Of a DNA stretch of 51,802 nucleotides, positions 1 through 10,395 are shown piece after piece. Position numbers and translations under genes: made by a program. The notes beneath the pieces are model-generated. The model made no database searches. It saw only the letters and a list, made by a program, of their open reading frames with translations, and was not told the origin of the DNA. Within the stretch, counting starts at the first letter, position 1, and each line of letters begins with the position of its first letter. Source of the stretch: CAKVLS01 sp045638465 (GTDB lineage Bacteria; Bacillota; Clostridia; Christensenellales; UBA1242); assembly GCA_045638465.1 (NCBI GenBank), contig JAZUBK010000056.1, positions 1 to 51,802 of the forward strand. The letters run 5' to 3'.

Positions 1-3000
1 TGGCCTCCGACTTCCATTACTTGCAGAGTTTGAGTTAATTAGGTTGTTATAGTATGAAGCTGTGTTTGAAGCAGATGCGTTAGCTGTAGTAAATACACCA
101 GCAGGATCGCCACCTGTTGTGTTAATTATGGCTACGCCACCACCGTTACTTGCGGCGTCGTTTCCTGTAATAGTACCAATAGGGAATGTAAATGTTGCAT
201 TATCAACTACTACACCACCACCATTTGTACCAGATTCGTTATCAATAATCTTGATATAACCTGCGTTTGCAGCATCGTTTTTAACTTTTGCAGCAGTTTC
301 TAAAATTGATCCTGGAGCCATGTAAATACCACCGCCACCAGCACCAGACTTATTCCTGTCTGCAGCTATATTTTCTGAAATGTTACAAGCAGTGATCTTT
401 ATTTTACCAGATTGAACATAAATACCACCACCAGCAAATTTACCTTCGTTTGCAGTAATGTTTGCTGTTTCGCTTGTAATAGTCATTGAATATACTGTAG
501 TATCTGCATTTACAATATAGATACCACCGCCCATGTTTGCTTCGTTTGCTGTAATAGTTGGGTTTTTAGTAACTTCAACAAATTTTGTTGCATATACAGC
601 ACCACCATTTTCAGTTGCTACGTTGCCAGTGATTGTTCCACCAATCAAACTAATACATGCCTCTGCAAAGATAGCCGCACCATTAACGGCATGGTTACCT
701 GTCAAAGTTACACCATGATTAATTATCAATTTTGGAACATCAGCAACATCGTCTGCATGAGCTTCTACTTTGATTAAGCTGCCAGTTTCTACCTCATCAC
801 CACGGATAATTAGGTTTGAGTTAGTAATAGGAGTATCTTTACCAAGAGTAAGTTGTCCATGACCTACTACTGTAAATAGATCACCTGAAATACCGCCTCT
901 TGTGATTGTATATTCTGCACCAGCAACAATTGTAACTTTCTTGCCAACGTAGAATGACTCTGTAAAGTTATAACTAGAACCAACCAAAGCTTCTTGAGCA
1001 TCTGACATACCATCTACATCATTATATGCTTGTAGATCGTTTTGCATATTGATGTTTTTGTAAAGGATAATTTCTTCGCCTTCTTGAGCTCCGATATATG
1101 CCTCAACTAATGTTTGATAGAATACTTCTGCGCCACCTCTCATAATGATAGCTGCGTAGTTACCTAGTACAAGGTAAGTATCTTTTACTCTGAAACCTGA
1201 TTCATCACCAGCATACAAGAATCTTCCAAGGTTTGCAGTAGCACGATCTCTTGATGGGAATTTAACAAGTTTGTCACCCATCTCAGCTAGTTTAGAACTA
1301 ATACAAATCTTAGTTTCATCATTTAGTGCTTTTGAAGTATCTTGGTTGAACTCTACAATTCTTGTAGGGTTGTCTTGATTGTCTCTTACAGCGATAAAGA
1401 TATCGTTGTAGATTTCATCATCACCAGATTTTCCATTTGTAGTTATTTCCATATAACCAGAAATGATAGTCTTGGTAGATGTGTAAATACCATTTGCATA
1501 GTATTCACCATTACTGTCATCATAAACACCTAGTTTATATGCGCCGTCAGCACATAGGTTGTCTTGAATCAAGAATTTAACAGTTGTGCTTGTGTTAAAT
1601 GTAACAGTACCATTTGTGCTTCCGCCTGTAGCATCTGCATAGATAGCACCGCCATTATATGCAGCGATATTTCCAATAATTGAACCTGCAACAAGTGTTA
1701 CTGTACCATTACTATAGATACCACCACCGTTTGCATCAGCTTCGTTATTTCTAATAATACCGCCGTTGATATTGATTTTACCATTGCTATAGATACCGCC
1801 ACCGTTTGCAAAGATTGTTTCTGTAGCATCAGAATAACCTTGTGCTAGGTTTTTGTTATCTGGGTTTGTAGAACCAATAATACCACCATATAGGTTCAAA
1901 GTAGTGTTTTTATCTCTCATGTAGATAGCGCCACCTTGACCTGCAGTGTTTTGGTAAATTTCACCAGTGTTGATAACCAAAGTTCCGTTTGAAACCATAG
2001 CTATACCGCCACCAGATTTTGCAGTGTTGTTATAAACAAGCAAGTTGTTAACATTACATGTACCACCAGAGATAAGGATACCTCCACCGATACCTAGAGT
2101 AATTGTGTTGCCGTGGATTGAACCACCATAGAAGTTTAATGTTCCTGAGCTTTGGAATACAACACCGCCATAGCTTGTTGCTTCTTCAAAAACGTGTTCT
2201 GTAAATTCAGCAAAGAATACATTAACTGTACCACCAGCTACAGCAAGTGCATAACCTCTACCTGTAGTTGCTGAGTTGCTCTTAAATGTGATTGTTGAAT
2301 TTGTAACACCTTCTTCACCGATAGATAGTGTGCCGTTGTTGTTATAAACTGCGCCACCATATCCGTTTGGAGCTGAGTTTCCTTCAAAAGTAGTTGTTCC
2401 CATAATCAATGCTGAGTTAGAACCAGTATTAAATACGGCACCACCACTATTGCCTTCTGCAACAGCGTTGTGATAGAAACTTGATCCTGAGATAGAAAGT
2501 TTACCTTGGTTTTGAAGTGCGCCACCAGAAGCTGTAGCATTGTTACCGATATCATCGTCGTCGATGTTACCAAACACACAATCAGTAATTGTCATTGTGA
2601 TAGTTGCGCTAGAAGTTTCTGCATTGAATATAGCGCCACCAGAAGTTCTTGCTTCGTTTGAAGTGAATGTACCAGCAGATAATGTATAAGTACCTGCATT
2701 GTAAATTGCACCACCAGAAGTTTTTGCTTCGTTTAGATCATAAATGTTAGTAGAATCTGTAACAGAGCCTGTTTCGGTGTTATAAATTGCACCGCCCTTC
2801 TCTTCTGATTCGTTTTGTGAGAATTCACATTGTTGAATTTGTATTATCTTATTATTATAGATTGCGCCACCTGCAACTTCTGCGTAGTTTTGTTCAAATT
2901 TTGCAAATTTGATTTCTACGTTACTTGCAAGGTTTACATAAATAGCACCGCCATTTGTTGAAGCTTGGTTTTCTTCAAAGATAGTATAGTGGATAATTGC

Positions 3001-3468
3001 AGAAGCGTTAGTGTTTGCCATATTAATAGCACCACCATTTACTGCATAGTTGTTTCTTACAACAACACCATTATACAATCTCAAAATACCAGAAACATTA
3101 AAGATAGATCCTGTAGTTGAAGAAGATGCCTTGCCGTCAAATGTTATAGAATATGGCAACAAGTCAGCAGTATCTTCACCTAGGGTTAGGATACCATCAG
3201 TGCCGATGTTAAATAGTACGCCGTTATAAGTTCCTGTTCCGTCTACAGTATTAACATATCTGTTAATCTTGTAGTTAATAGAATCAGTTAAAGTTGCTGG
3301 TTCTATAATAATTTGTTTGTTGATAGAGATTTCTGATTTGATAAAGCAGTCTTTTAGAATTTTAACTGTTTCACCATTGTTTGCATCAGCAATCGCTCCA
3401 GCCAAAGTTTCATAATATGGATTCAATAATTCATTTGTTGATCTATTAATGAAGGCTTCAGCTGCTAC
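1..3468 (-). repeat. beta-helix (pectin-lyase-like) Gly/Asn-rich repeat region (protein-level)
   Basis: The region starts with a stretch like ETLAGAIADANNGETVKIL, the typical opening of a polymorphic right-handed beta-helix (cell-surface PMP-like). It then carries dozens of short rungs with motifs such as GGAIYN, GGGIYSNG, NGGAIF and ITGNVA. A second helix opening (YQTLVEAYIGAQEGEEIIL) occurs near 1100, so there may be two consecutive helices. The region runs off the left edge. Confidence 0.8.
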
Positions 3469-6400
3469 CCATTGAGCATATAATTTATATAAATATGTTG
3501 TTACTTCTTCACCATTATCTAATGTGATAGTTTCGTTAGTTAGTCTGCTATCACTTAGAGATGGAATTGTAATTTCAGATCCTGGGCTAAAGTTGTGAGT
3601 TGAAGAACCATTTTCTTTTAGGTTAAAGCTCTTCAAAGCAAAGTTTACATAAACAAGTTGGTTTGTTGCATCGCTTATTGCAGGAACTTGGAATTTTCTA
3701 CCTACAGAAGTTTCGATAAGTCTACTATCTGTACCATCTGTAAATTGACCACCATTACCGATAATTTGAACATATACAGTTTGTGGTATCCACTCTGCAA
3801 TAAACATCATTATCTTGTTAGATGCTTTTTGCTCATTTTCGGTCATTGTTGTGTTATAAATTTTCAAGCTAGTTCCAGCTTTAAATCTTGCAACTTCAGT
3901 TGTCTTGTCTGTATCTACGTGTCTCCATTCACCGAAATTGTTATCTTGTTTTGTTACACCTTCAAGAAGGTTAATAGTTTTGTTGTATCTTACTGATTCT
4001 GTTTTGTATGCAGTAGTATCTGTTGGTTCTAGATAGTATTGTACTGTAATCAAAACAGGTTCCCAAACAGCGTACAATGTAACGTCCATAGCTGGCATTA
4101 CAAAACCAAATACGTTGTTTGTTGCGTTAGCTGTATAGATTGCTGATGGGCTAATATCAGTATAAGATGTTGGGAATTTTGTTGTAGCATTTTCCCAGCT
4201 CATGCTGCTATTTGTTGACCAACCAACAAATGTATAGAAGTTTCTGTCCATAGATGGATTCTTAACATAGAATTCACCTGATGTACCAGATGATACTGCG
4301 AAGTTGTCATCAGCTTGAGTTGTAGCACCAGCTTTTGTAGTAGAAACGCCATCGCTGTAGAAGATACCGCCGTTTGCGTTATATGTTACCTTAAAGTCTC
4401 TTGCTACCCAAACTGCATAGAAATGAACAACAGGGTCTGCATCTGTACCTTCAATTTCAATCTTTGAACTTTGAAGATAAGTTGCAACATACTCGTCTTC
4501 TCCCCAACCGATTTGGTAAGGAATTTGAGTCCAGCCTTCTAGTTTGTATTTAGCTGAGTCGTCAGCAGTACCACTGTACAAACTTGTATCAAGTAAGCTA
4601 CCAAATCTTAGACCAGTAATTGTCTTTTCTGGGCCACCTTCTGCAGTGTTTGTACCTGGTTGGTTTGTGGTATAATGTAGTTTTACAGTTCTTTCATTTC
4701 CTTCCCATACAGCATATAGTACTGTGTCAAATGAAGGAGTGTAAGGATTTCCTGCAAGGAAAGTTGTACCAGTTCCGTCAGAATATTCGTTCCAGCCGAT
4801 AAATCTATAATAAGTTCTTTGGAATCCTTCTGTAGCGTTACATGCAGGAAGTATTGTAGAAGTACCAGCGTCGAATACTCTGTCTTCTATAGTACCAGTA
4901 ATTGTTTCACCATATTTACCATTTTTGTTAAATGATACAGTTACTTGTTTTACCCAGTTAGCAGTCATTCTAACTGTGTTAGTATTCATATCTTCTGGAG
5001 TCATCAATGCTGTAGTGATTTGAACTTCTGTTACACTTGCAATATCATAAATTTGGTTATTGATTGTATATGATACTAGCCTATGACCAGATCTTGTGAT
5101 TTGGTCGCCTTTTAGAAGTGTAAAGTTATGTTTTTCTCTTACAGAATATGTTGCTGTAGAAGAATCTTTTGCTGTAATTATACCGCCGTTTGCATTTACT
5201 ACAACAGAAATAATGTTTTCTTCCCATTGAGCAAGTAACTCGATATAATCTCTAACATTTACTTGGAAGCTTTCACCAGCGGCACGGATAAGACCAGAAG
5301 TGTCGCCTTTTACTTTCCAACCTACAAATCTATAAGAAGATACATAAACACCAATACCTGTTTGGATTGTGTTTGTAGGAAGTGTAAATGATAGTTGATA
5401 TAGTTGTTGAGTTGTATAACTCTTATTTGTGCCTACACCAAGCCATTGTTCTGTAGCTCCTGTTGGAGTATCACTCTTGTATACTACAGATACATAAATT
5501 GGTTCCCAAATAGCATGAAGTGTGATATTTGCGTTTGGCATAATCATTGTTGTGTTTGTGATTCCGCCTGAACCATTTGGTCTACCATAGATCTTAGAAG
5601 GGTCTATTTCGCCAACATTTTCTGCCCAGCCCATAAAGTCATAACCAAGTCTTCTCTTTGCATATGTTACGAATTCTGAAACATCAACAGAGCTTGTGTA
5701 TTGTACGCTACGGCTATCAAATCCGTCTGGAGTAGTTTTGCTACCCAAAGAAGAATCACCATAGTCATAAGTTAATGTGAAATATTTTTTGTTCCAAATA
5801 GCATACAAAGTTACACGCTCTGTAGTTTCTGTTGGTGTAGAAACTGTATAGATATTACCAACAATACCACCGTTGTTTCCTTCACCTTTAGTTGTTGACC
5901 AACCACCGAAAGCAAAACCTGGATTGCTATTTGTTCTTTGGAATGAAGAATCTGTAAGGTCGATTACATCACCATATTTTTTATCAAGGTCAGTTGTAGA
6001 ACTATTACCGCCACCCTCTGGGTTGTTGTTAAATGTTACTTTGATTGCTCTACCTTCCCATACAGCATACAAATAGATGTCATTTGTATCTTGAACCACA
6101 TAAGAAGTCACGCCTGAGTCAAAACCTGCGTCTGCAACAATAGCAGTGCTTGATGTTGACCAACCAAGTAGTGTGTAGTTAGTTCTCTTAAATCCTTTGT
6201 TAATTTCTGCAAGGTTTGCAGCACCTAGTGTTGCATCACCAAATACACCATTAAATACATAATTTGACATGCTTTCATCTGTGCAGTTTTTGTCAAATGT
6301 AATAACAGTAAGTTCTTGCCATACACAATAAATTTTCTTTGATTCTGCAGGCATAGTGATTTCTGCATTTACACCATAAGTTGCAACTGTTGCCTCTGCG

Positions 6401-9400
6401 TTATCTGCAAAACCAAGTAATCTATAACCTTCTTTTGCAATAGGAGCAGAGCCTGTTGTAAATGTAGAAAGGCTAATCTTTGTTCTAAATGGAGTTGGTG
6501 TTGAGTGGTCATTATAAGTCTTATTATATATACCACCATTTAGACCAATTATAAAGTAATATGATTTTGGAGCCCATACTGAGAATAGTTGAATATTACC
6601 AACTTGATCTACCACATAGTCGTTTGTATAATCAACGTCTACGTTTAGTTCGCTTGGTTGAGTTAATTTCCAACCTTTTAGTTGAAGACCAGCAGGAGCA
6701 CTAATAGATGTTGCCCAAGTGTTAATACTTACTGTATCACCATATCTTGGATTTGGAGATACTGTAATTTGATAGTTATAAGAACTATCAGCTGGGTCAG
6801 AAGCAATAAGTGTTAAACTTACTTCTTGACCTAACCAAATAGCATATAGTGTTACATCTGAAGTAATTTCTAGATCAGAACCAATGCTATAATTTGTACC
6901 ATTACCATCAGCTCTTGTGTTCCAAGTGCTAAATGTATAATAAGTTTTTGTATAAGGTGAGTTAGGAACTGGAACTCTTGTGCCTTTAGCATAAGATTGA
7001 GAACCTAAATCTTCTTGTCCTGCGGCAAGTTCACCGCCGTTAGAACTATAACTTAGTGTATATATTCTTGCCCATAGAGCATACAATGTAACGTTACGAG
7101 CAGGAATTTCATATTCTCCACCTGCAGCATATACTGGAGTTGGATTGTCTACATCTTCTACCCAACCTTTGAACTCATATCTGTTCTTTGTTGGAGCTAA
7201 AGGTGCAAGTGTTACTTTATCTTTGTATTGAGCATAGATACGATATCTTGACATATCGTCATTGTCGTCGTTGTTATAAATACCACCATTTAGTTCATAA
7301 GCTATATTGAAATATCTTCTGTTCCAAATGATATAAAGTTTCAAAGTTTCAACAGGGTTGTTATCTTTGTCTTGGAAATACATACCTGTTGTCTTTACAT
7401 TGCCGCCGTAAGCAAGTTCATATCTCTTTTCACTTACGACACCGTCAACTCTTTGTTCTAGTATTGCATAGAAACCGCCAATTTCGTAACCTTCATCAGA
7501 GTTTTCGATTTCTTCTTCAAATACTAGTGGAATATCTGTACCATATTCGCCTTCGATTGTTGTAACAAGTCTGTTAGAATCATAGATTTCTACGTTTCTT
7601 GTATAACCTTTCCATATAGCGTAGAATTTATTTTGGTCTGATTGTTCTAGTTCAACAACATCGCCAAAGTTATAAATTGTTCCGCCGTCTTCTTGAGTCC
7701 CCCAACCGATGATAGAATAGTTTGCTCTAATAATAGAGTCGTTAGAAACTGTAGCTGATGGGATAGTAAATTCTTCTCCAATAATAACACCTTCGATAGG
7801 GGCTACCAAGCCTGTAGCATCTGCTGCATTATTGTAGAAAACGATTGAATATTCTTGAGCCCATACTGCGTATAGTTGGAATGAGTTTCCTGGCATTTCT
7901 AGTGTATAACCAGTACCTTCTTGATTATCATAGAAAGCGCATTCTGGAGAGTTTACACTATAAGACCAACCCATAAATCTATACCCCTCTCTTACCGCTG
8001 AAGAATATAGAGTGACTGTTTCTTTATAAACATAAGCTTTTGTATAAGAACTTTCGCCAGGAGCAACTGTTTTTAGTTCGCCACCTTGCAAGAAGTATGT
8101 TACATCATAACTATAAGGACACCATAGTGAGTACAAAATATCATTTGCTTGTGCTGGTTCTGCGTTTGTACCCATTTCAAAGTATTCGCCCAAACCATAA
8201 ATTGTACCAGTGTAGTTTCCTGGGTTTTTGTAATCATAGTTGTCTAGTGTACCCCAACCAACAAAGTAATAGTTTGAATCTTCGTGGTTAGCACTAGATG
8301 TTAATTTTTCTCTTCTACCGTAGTAACTGCTGATTTCTTGTACTTGGTTATCAGAAGTGTTTTTCAATTTTAGGGTACGAGAGTCACCACGCCATACACC
8401 ATATAAAACAAGTCTATCTGTATCAACAAAGTCAGCTTCTCTTAAAGTAAATATATCGTTTTGGTGGAATTCAGCACTATTGGCAGATTCGTCTAAGCTC
8501 CAACCAAGGAATGTAAAGTTTTGAATTTCAATTGTTACAGGAAGTCCTAGGATTGTAAATGTTTCACCTTCAACACCTACAAAGTCACCATAATCTCCAG
8601 CTTTGAATAATTCATCATCGCTCTTTTGGGTATTATTTAGAGAATAACCTACTGCAAGTAGTCTTGACCAAACAGCATACAAAGAGATATTTTCTTCGCC
8701 TACAGGAATAACTGCGTCAACTGCGTAGTTTGTTCCAAGACCAGATTGCAATGTGTTATATCCCATAAGTCTATAACCATCTTTTACTGGTTCTGAGATA
8801 AGGCTTAGATCATAACCGCCTTCCAAACCTGCATCAACTAAGTTATCATTATGTATACCAAGTGATGGATCACCACCTTGAGCATCAATCATAATGTTAA
8901 CTTGGTTTCTTCTCCAAATAGCATACAATGTATGAGGAGTTGTGTTAGAAACTTTGATAGGATCTCCTGGATAAATTACGTTAACGCAATCACCAGAACC
9001 TAGGTCAACTTCTTGACCAATCAAGTTTCTTGGCACACCATCAGGGTCTGTACACCAATAAGCAAAACTATGGTATTGTTTGCTCAATCCATCTGGTTGT
9101 GGAGCTGTAAAATACTCATTGAAGTATCCAGTTTCATTTTTTGCCTCACCTTCTGCGGTGTTTGGATTAAATGTGAAACTATGCTCCTCACCTCTAAAGA
9201 TCGCATACAAGAACACGCTATCATTAGGAACTGTAAAGTCAGCACCAGGAAGATATTGGTAACCAAAATCTCCAGCTCCATTAGGTCTTGTCGCAAAACC
9301 TACGAAAGTTTGATTTGCTCTTTGGAAGTTGTATTTAGGAGTCAACTTATCTTGGTATGTTGTAGAAGTATCTTTGGTTGGCAAAGTCATTGTACTCTTA

Positions 9401-9786
9401 TACTTTCCACTCGATGACCAAAGCACTTCGTTGAACGAACCTGAGTTTGTTACCCTAACAACCGTAACCGTAAAAGTTCTCTCAACCCACTTTACGTAGA
9501 TAGTTGTGTCTCTCTCGATAGGTAGGTCAAAGTCAAACTCAGTAGTATAACCTGGGTCTGAGTACCAACCTCCGAAAGCATAACCCTTATCTTTTGGTTT
9601 CGGGTCTTTCGGTTGCTCAATCGTGCCACCTATAGAAACCGAGATGCTATCTAATGCACCTTGCTCACTATAAAATCTTACTGTGGCTCTTCTTGAGGTC
9701 CAAATCAAAATACCTGTTACGGCAAGTGCTACGACTACGCACAAGATAATAACAAGTCTGATACCTTTTCTTCTTGATTCTGCCAT
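1..9786 (-). CDS. giant N-terminally anchored surface protein, InlB-type repeats plus beta-helix (partial, C-terminus off window)
   Basis: The minus strand is open from an ATG at 9786 to the left edge: 3262 codons without a stop, and the gene continues beyond base 1. The ATG follows an AAGGAG Shine-Dalgarno (9797-9802). Residues about 10-30 form one hydrophobic segment between basic stretches (RRKGIR before, SRR after) with no clear signal-peptidase site, so I infer an uncleaved N-terminal anchor with the bulk of the protein outside. Residues about 35-2105 hold about 23 copies of a roughly 70-90-residue unit ending in variants of LYAVW, with a GW core: the InlB B-repeat (Listeria-Bacteroides repeat) family. 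From about residue 2105 on, GGAIYN/GGGIY-type turns recur as in pectin-lyase-like parallel beta-helices. Such architectures are known in adhesins and other surface proteins of gut Firmicutes. Adhesion is an inference; the substrate is unknown. Any sorting signal would lie outside the window. Confidence 0.9.
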   Translation of the reverse strand, partial: MAESRRKGIRLVIILCVVVALAVTGILIWTSRRATVRFYSEQGALDSISVSIGGTIEQPKDPKPKDKGYAFGGWYSDPGYTTEFDFDLPIERDTTIYVKWVERTFTVTVVRVTNSGSFNEVLWSSSGKYKSTMTLPTKDTSTTYQDKLTPKYNFQRANQTFVGFATRPNGAGDFGYQYLPGADFTVPNDSVFLYAIFRGEEHSFTFNPNTAEGEAKNETGYFNEYFTAPQPDGLSKQYHSFAYWCTDPDGVPRNLIGQEVDLGSGDCVNVIYPGDPIKVSNTTPHTLYAIWRRNQVNIMIDAQGGDPSLGIHNDNLVDAGLEGGYDLSLISEPVKDGYRLMGYNTLQSGLGTNYAVDAVIPVGEENISLYAVWSRLLAVGYSLNNTQKSDDELFKAGDYGDFVGVEGETFTILGLPVTIEIQNFTFLGWSLDESANSAEFHQNDIFTLREADFVDTDRLVLYGVWRGDSRTLKLKNTSDNQVQEISSYYGRREKLTSSANHEDSNYYFVGWGTLDNYDYKNPGNYTGTIYGLGEYFEMGTNAEPAQANDILYSLWCPYSYDVTYFLQGGELKTVAPGESSYTKAYVYKETVTLYSSAVREGYRFMGWSYSVNSPECAFYDNQEGTGYTLEMPGNSFQLYAVWAQEYSIVFYNNAADATGLVAPIEGVIIGEEFTIPSATVSNDSIIRANYSIIGWGTQEDGGTIYNFGDVVELEQSDQNKFYAIWKGYTRNVEIYDSNRLVTTIEGEYGTDIPLVFEEEIENSDEGYEIGGFYAILEQRVDGVVSEKRYELAYGGNVKTTGMYFQDKDNNPVETLKLYIIWNRRYFNIAYELNGGIYNNDDNDDMSRYRIYAQYKDKVTLAPLAPTKNRYEFKGWVEDVDNPTPVYAAGGEYEIPARNVTLYALWARIYTLSYSSNGGELAAGQEDLGSQSYAKGTRVPVPNSPYTKTYYTFSTWNTRADGNGTNYSIGSDLEITSDVTLYAIWLGQEVSLTLIASDPADSSYNYQITVSPNPRYGDTVSINTWATSISAPAGLQLKGWKLTQPSELNVDVDYTNDYVVDQVGNIQLFSVWAPKSYYFIIGLNGGIYNKTYNDHSTPTPFRTKISLSTFTTGSAPIAKEGYRLLGFADNAEATVATYGVNAEITMPAESKKIYCVWQELTVITFDKNCTDESMSNYVFNGVFGDATLGAANLAEINKGFKRTNYTLLGWSTSSTAIVADAGFDSGVTSYVVQDTNDIYLYAVWEGRAIKVTFNNNPEGGGNSSTTDLDKKYGDVIDLTDSSFQRTNSNPGFAFGGWSTTKGEGNNGGIVGNIYTVSTPTETTERVTLYAIWNKKYFTLTYDYGDSSLGSKTTPDGFDSRSVQYTSSVDVSEFVTYAKRRLGYDFMGWAENVGEIDPSKIYGRPNGSGGITNTTMIMPNANITLHAIWEPIYVSVVYKSDTPTGATEQWLGVGTNKSYTTQQLYQLSFTLPTNTIQTGIGVYVSSYRFVGWKVKGDTSGLIRAAGESFQVNVRDYIELLAQWEENIISVVVNANGGIITAKDSSTATYSVREKHNFTLLKGDQITRSGHRLVSYTINNQIYDIASVTEVQITTALMTPEDMNTNTVRMTANWVKQVTVSFNKNGKYGETITGTIEDRVFDAGTSTILPACNATEGFQRTYYRFIGWNEYSDGTGTTFLAGNPYTPSFDTVLYAVWEGNERTVKLHYTTNQPGTNTAEGGPEKTITGLRFGSLLDTSLYSGTADDSAKYKLEGWTQIPYQIGWGEDEYVATYLQSSKIEIEGTDADPVVHFYAVWVARDFKVTYNANGGIFYSDGVSTTKAGATTQADDNFAVSSGTSGEFYVKNPSMDRNFYTFVGWSTNSSMSWENATTKFPTSYTDISPSAIYTANATNNVFGFVMPAMDVTLYAVWEPVLITVQYYLEPTDTTAYKTESVRYNKTINLLEGVTKQDNNFGEWRHVDTDKTTEVARFKAGTSLKIYNTTMTENEQKASNKIMMFIAEWIPQTVYVQIIGNGGQFTDGTDSRLIETSVGRKFQVPAISDATNQLVYVNFALKSFNLKENGSSTHNFSPGSEITIPSLSDSRLTNETITLDNGEEVTTYLYKLYAQWVAAEAFINRSTNELLNPYYETLAGAIADANNGETVKILKDCFIKSEISINKQIIIEPATLTDSINYKINRYVNTVDGTGTYNGVLFNIGTDGILTLGEDTADLLPYSITFDGKASSSTTGSIFNVSGILRLYNGVVVRNNYAVNGGAINMANTNASAIIHYTIFEENQASTNGGAIYVNLASNVEIKFAKFEQNYAEVAGGAIYNNKIIQIQQCEFSQNESEEKGGAIYNTETGSVTDSTNIYDLNEAKTSGGAIYNAGTYTLSAGTFTSNEARTSGGAIFNAETSSATITMTITDCVFGNIDDDDIGNNATASGGALQNQGKLSISGSSFYHNAVAEGNSGGAVFNTGSNSALIMGTTTFEGNSAPNGYGGAVYNNNGTLSIGEEGVTNSTITFKSNSATTGRGYALAVAGGTVNVFFAEFTEHVFEEATSYGGVVFQSSGTLNFYGGSIHGNTITLGIGGGILISGGTCNVNNLLVYNNTAKSGGGIAMVSNGTLVINTGEIYQNTAGQGGAIYMRDKNTTLNLYGGIIGSTNPDNKNLAQGYSDATETIFANGGGIYSNGKININGGIIRNNEADANGGGIYSNGTVTLVAGSIIGNIAAYNGGAIYADATGGSTNGTVTFNTSTTVKFLIQDNLCADGAYKLGVYDDSNGEYYANGIYTSTKTIISGYMEITTNGKSGDDEIYNDIFIAVRDNQDNPTRIVEFNQDTSKALNDETKICISSKLAEMGDKLVKFPSRDRATANLGRFLYAGDESGFRVKDTYLVLGNYAAIIMRGGAEVFYQTLVEAYIGAQEGEEIILYKNINMQNDLQAYNDVDGMSDAQEALVGSSYNFTESFYVGKKVTIVAGAEYTITRGGISGDLFTVVGHGQLTLGKDTPITNSNLIIRGDEVETGSLIKVEAHADDVADVPKLIINHGVTLTGNHAVNGAAIFAEACISLIGGTITGNVATENGGAVYATKFVEVTKNPTITANEANMGGGIYIVNADTTVYSMTITSETANITANEGKFAGGGIYVQSGKIKITACNISENIAADRNKSGAGGGGIYMAPGSILETAAKVKNDAANAGYIKIIDNESGTNGGGVVVDNATFTFPIGTITGNDAASNGGGVAIINTTGGDPAGVFTTANASASNTASYYNNLINSNSASNGSRRP
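3470..9690 (-). repeat. about 23 tandem InlB B-type repeat units (protein-level)
   Basis: Reading the minus strand I count about 23 unit ends of the form L-Y-A-[VIL]-W (variants IYVKW, LYGVW, LYSLW, FYAIW, LFSVW, IYCVW, LHAIW, LLAQW, MTANW, LYAQW). Each is preceded about 20-30 residues earlier by an aromatic-x-GW core. Unit lengths vary and the DNA copies have diverged, so this is an old protein repeat array rather than a recent DNA tandem repeat. The last unit ends with YKLYAQW at about 3469. Confidence 0.85.
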
Positions 9787-9840
9787 TTTTCTCAATCTCC
9801 TTAAAATTGAAATTCCGCAAATTAAACTTTGCGCTAAGAT

Positions 9841-9862
9841 ATGTAGATTTAGAATTCTACAT
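9841..9862 (-). promoter_or_regulatory. 5'-leader stem-loop
   Basis: ATGTAGA and TCTACAT form a perfect 7-bp stem around an 8-nt loop, within about 10-30 nt of the predicted 5' end of the giant gene's mRNA. Stem-loops at the extreme 5' end often protect an mRNA from decay; that role is inferred here. Confidence 0.4.
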
Positions 9863-9876
9863 AATATTATAATTAT

Positions 9877-9905
9877 ATTATACACAAGCACCCCTACCAC
9901 TGCAA
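9877..9905 (-). promoter_or_regulatory. sigma-A-type promoter of the giant surface protein gene
   Basis: On the minus strand TTGCAG (9900-9905) is followed after 17 bp by TATAAT (9877-9882). The start site would be near 9870, giving a leader of about 84 nt before the ATG at 9786. Two further AT-rich TATAAT-like boxes lie just downstream. Confidence 0.7.
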
Positions 9906-10098
9906 GAAAAAAATTAATAAAAAAAGTAAAAAATCAAACTTTTTATATACAAATTTGCTTGACAAATAAAAAATGCCCTATATTACACCCTAAAAAAAGT
10001 AAAAATTTAATTTACAACCCTCCAAATTTTAAAAAAACAATACAAACACAAGGCAGAGTTTTGGAATCAAAAATCGACAAATTTTTGGAATAAAAAAA

Positions 10099-10116
10099 TG
10101 GGCAAAATTTTGCCCA
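10099..10116 (-). terminator. rho-independent terminator-like perfect palindrome in a 600-bp gene-free stretch
   Basis: GGGCAAAATTTTGCCC (10100-10115) is a perfect inverted repeat. On the minus strand it is followed by ATTTTTTTATT, so it would terminate minus-strand transcripts, probably those of the gene at 10396-10851, about 280 bp upstream. The rest of 9906-10395 is extremely AT-rich and I see no gene in it. Confidence 0.5.
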
Positions 10117-10395
10117 AAAATCTACATAAAAACTCTACACAAAAACACAACAAACTGAGATAAAAAAAATAAAGGCAAAACAAAAATGTTTTCACCTTTC
10201 AAAGACCAATAAAACAATGAATTTTTTATTCCAAATTGCACTTGCAAAAATCTCTAAATTCGCCTATTTTTAGCGGTTTTTTAACAATATTATAACAATA
10301 TATGTTGTAGCATAAAAAATCAATGAGCAAAACTATTTATTAAACAAATTACAATCTGAAATTTTCCAAAATATTTAGTAAAATTTTTATTAGTT

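Noticed and set aside
1..9500. Small plus-strand open frames rich in Pro, Thr and Ile (for example at 62, 533, 5873, 9013)
   Set aside because: They are shadows of the minus-strand giant gene, whose repeats produce long antisense frames; none has a promoter or Shine-Dalgarno site.
1..9500. Recurring short DNA motifs that could suggest a CRISPR array
   Set aside because: The spacing is irregular and each copy encodes a protein repeat unit in one frame; no constant direct repeat or cas gene is present.
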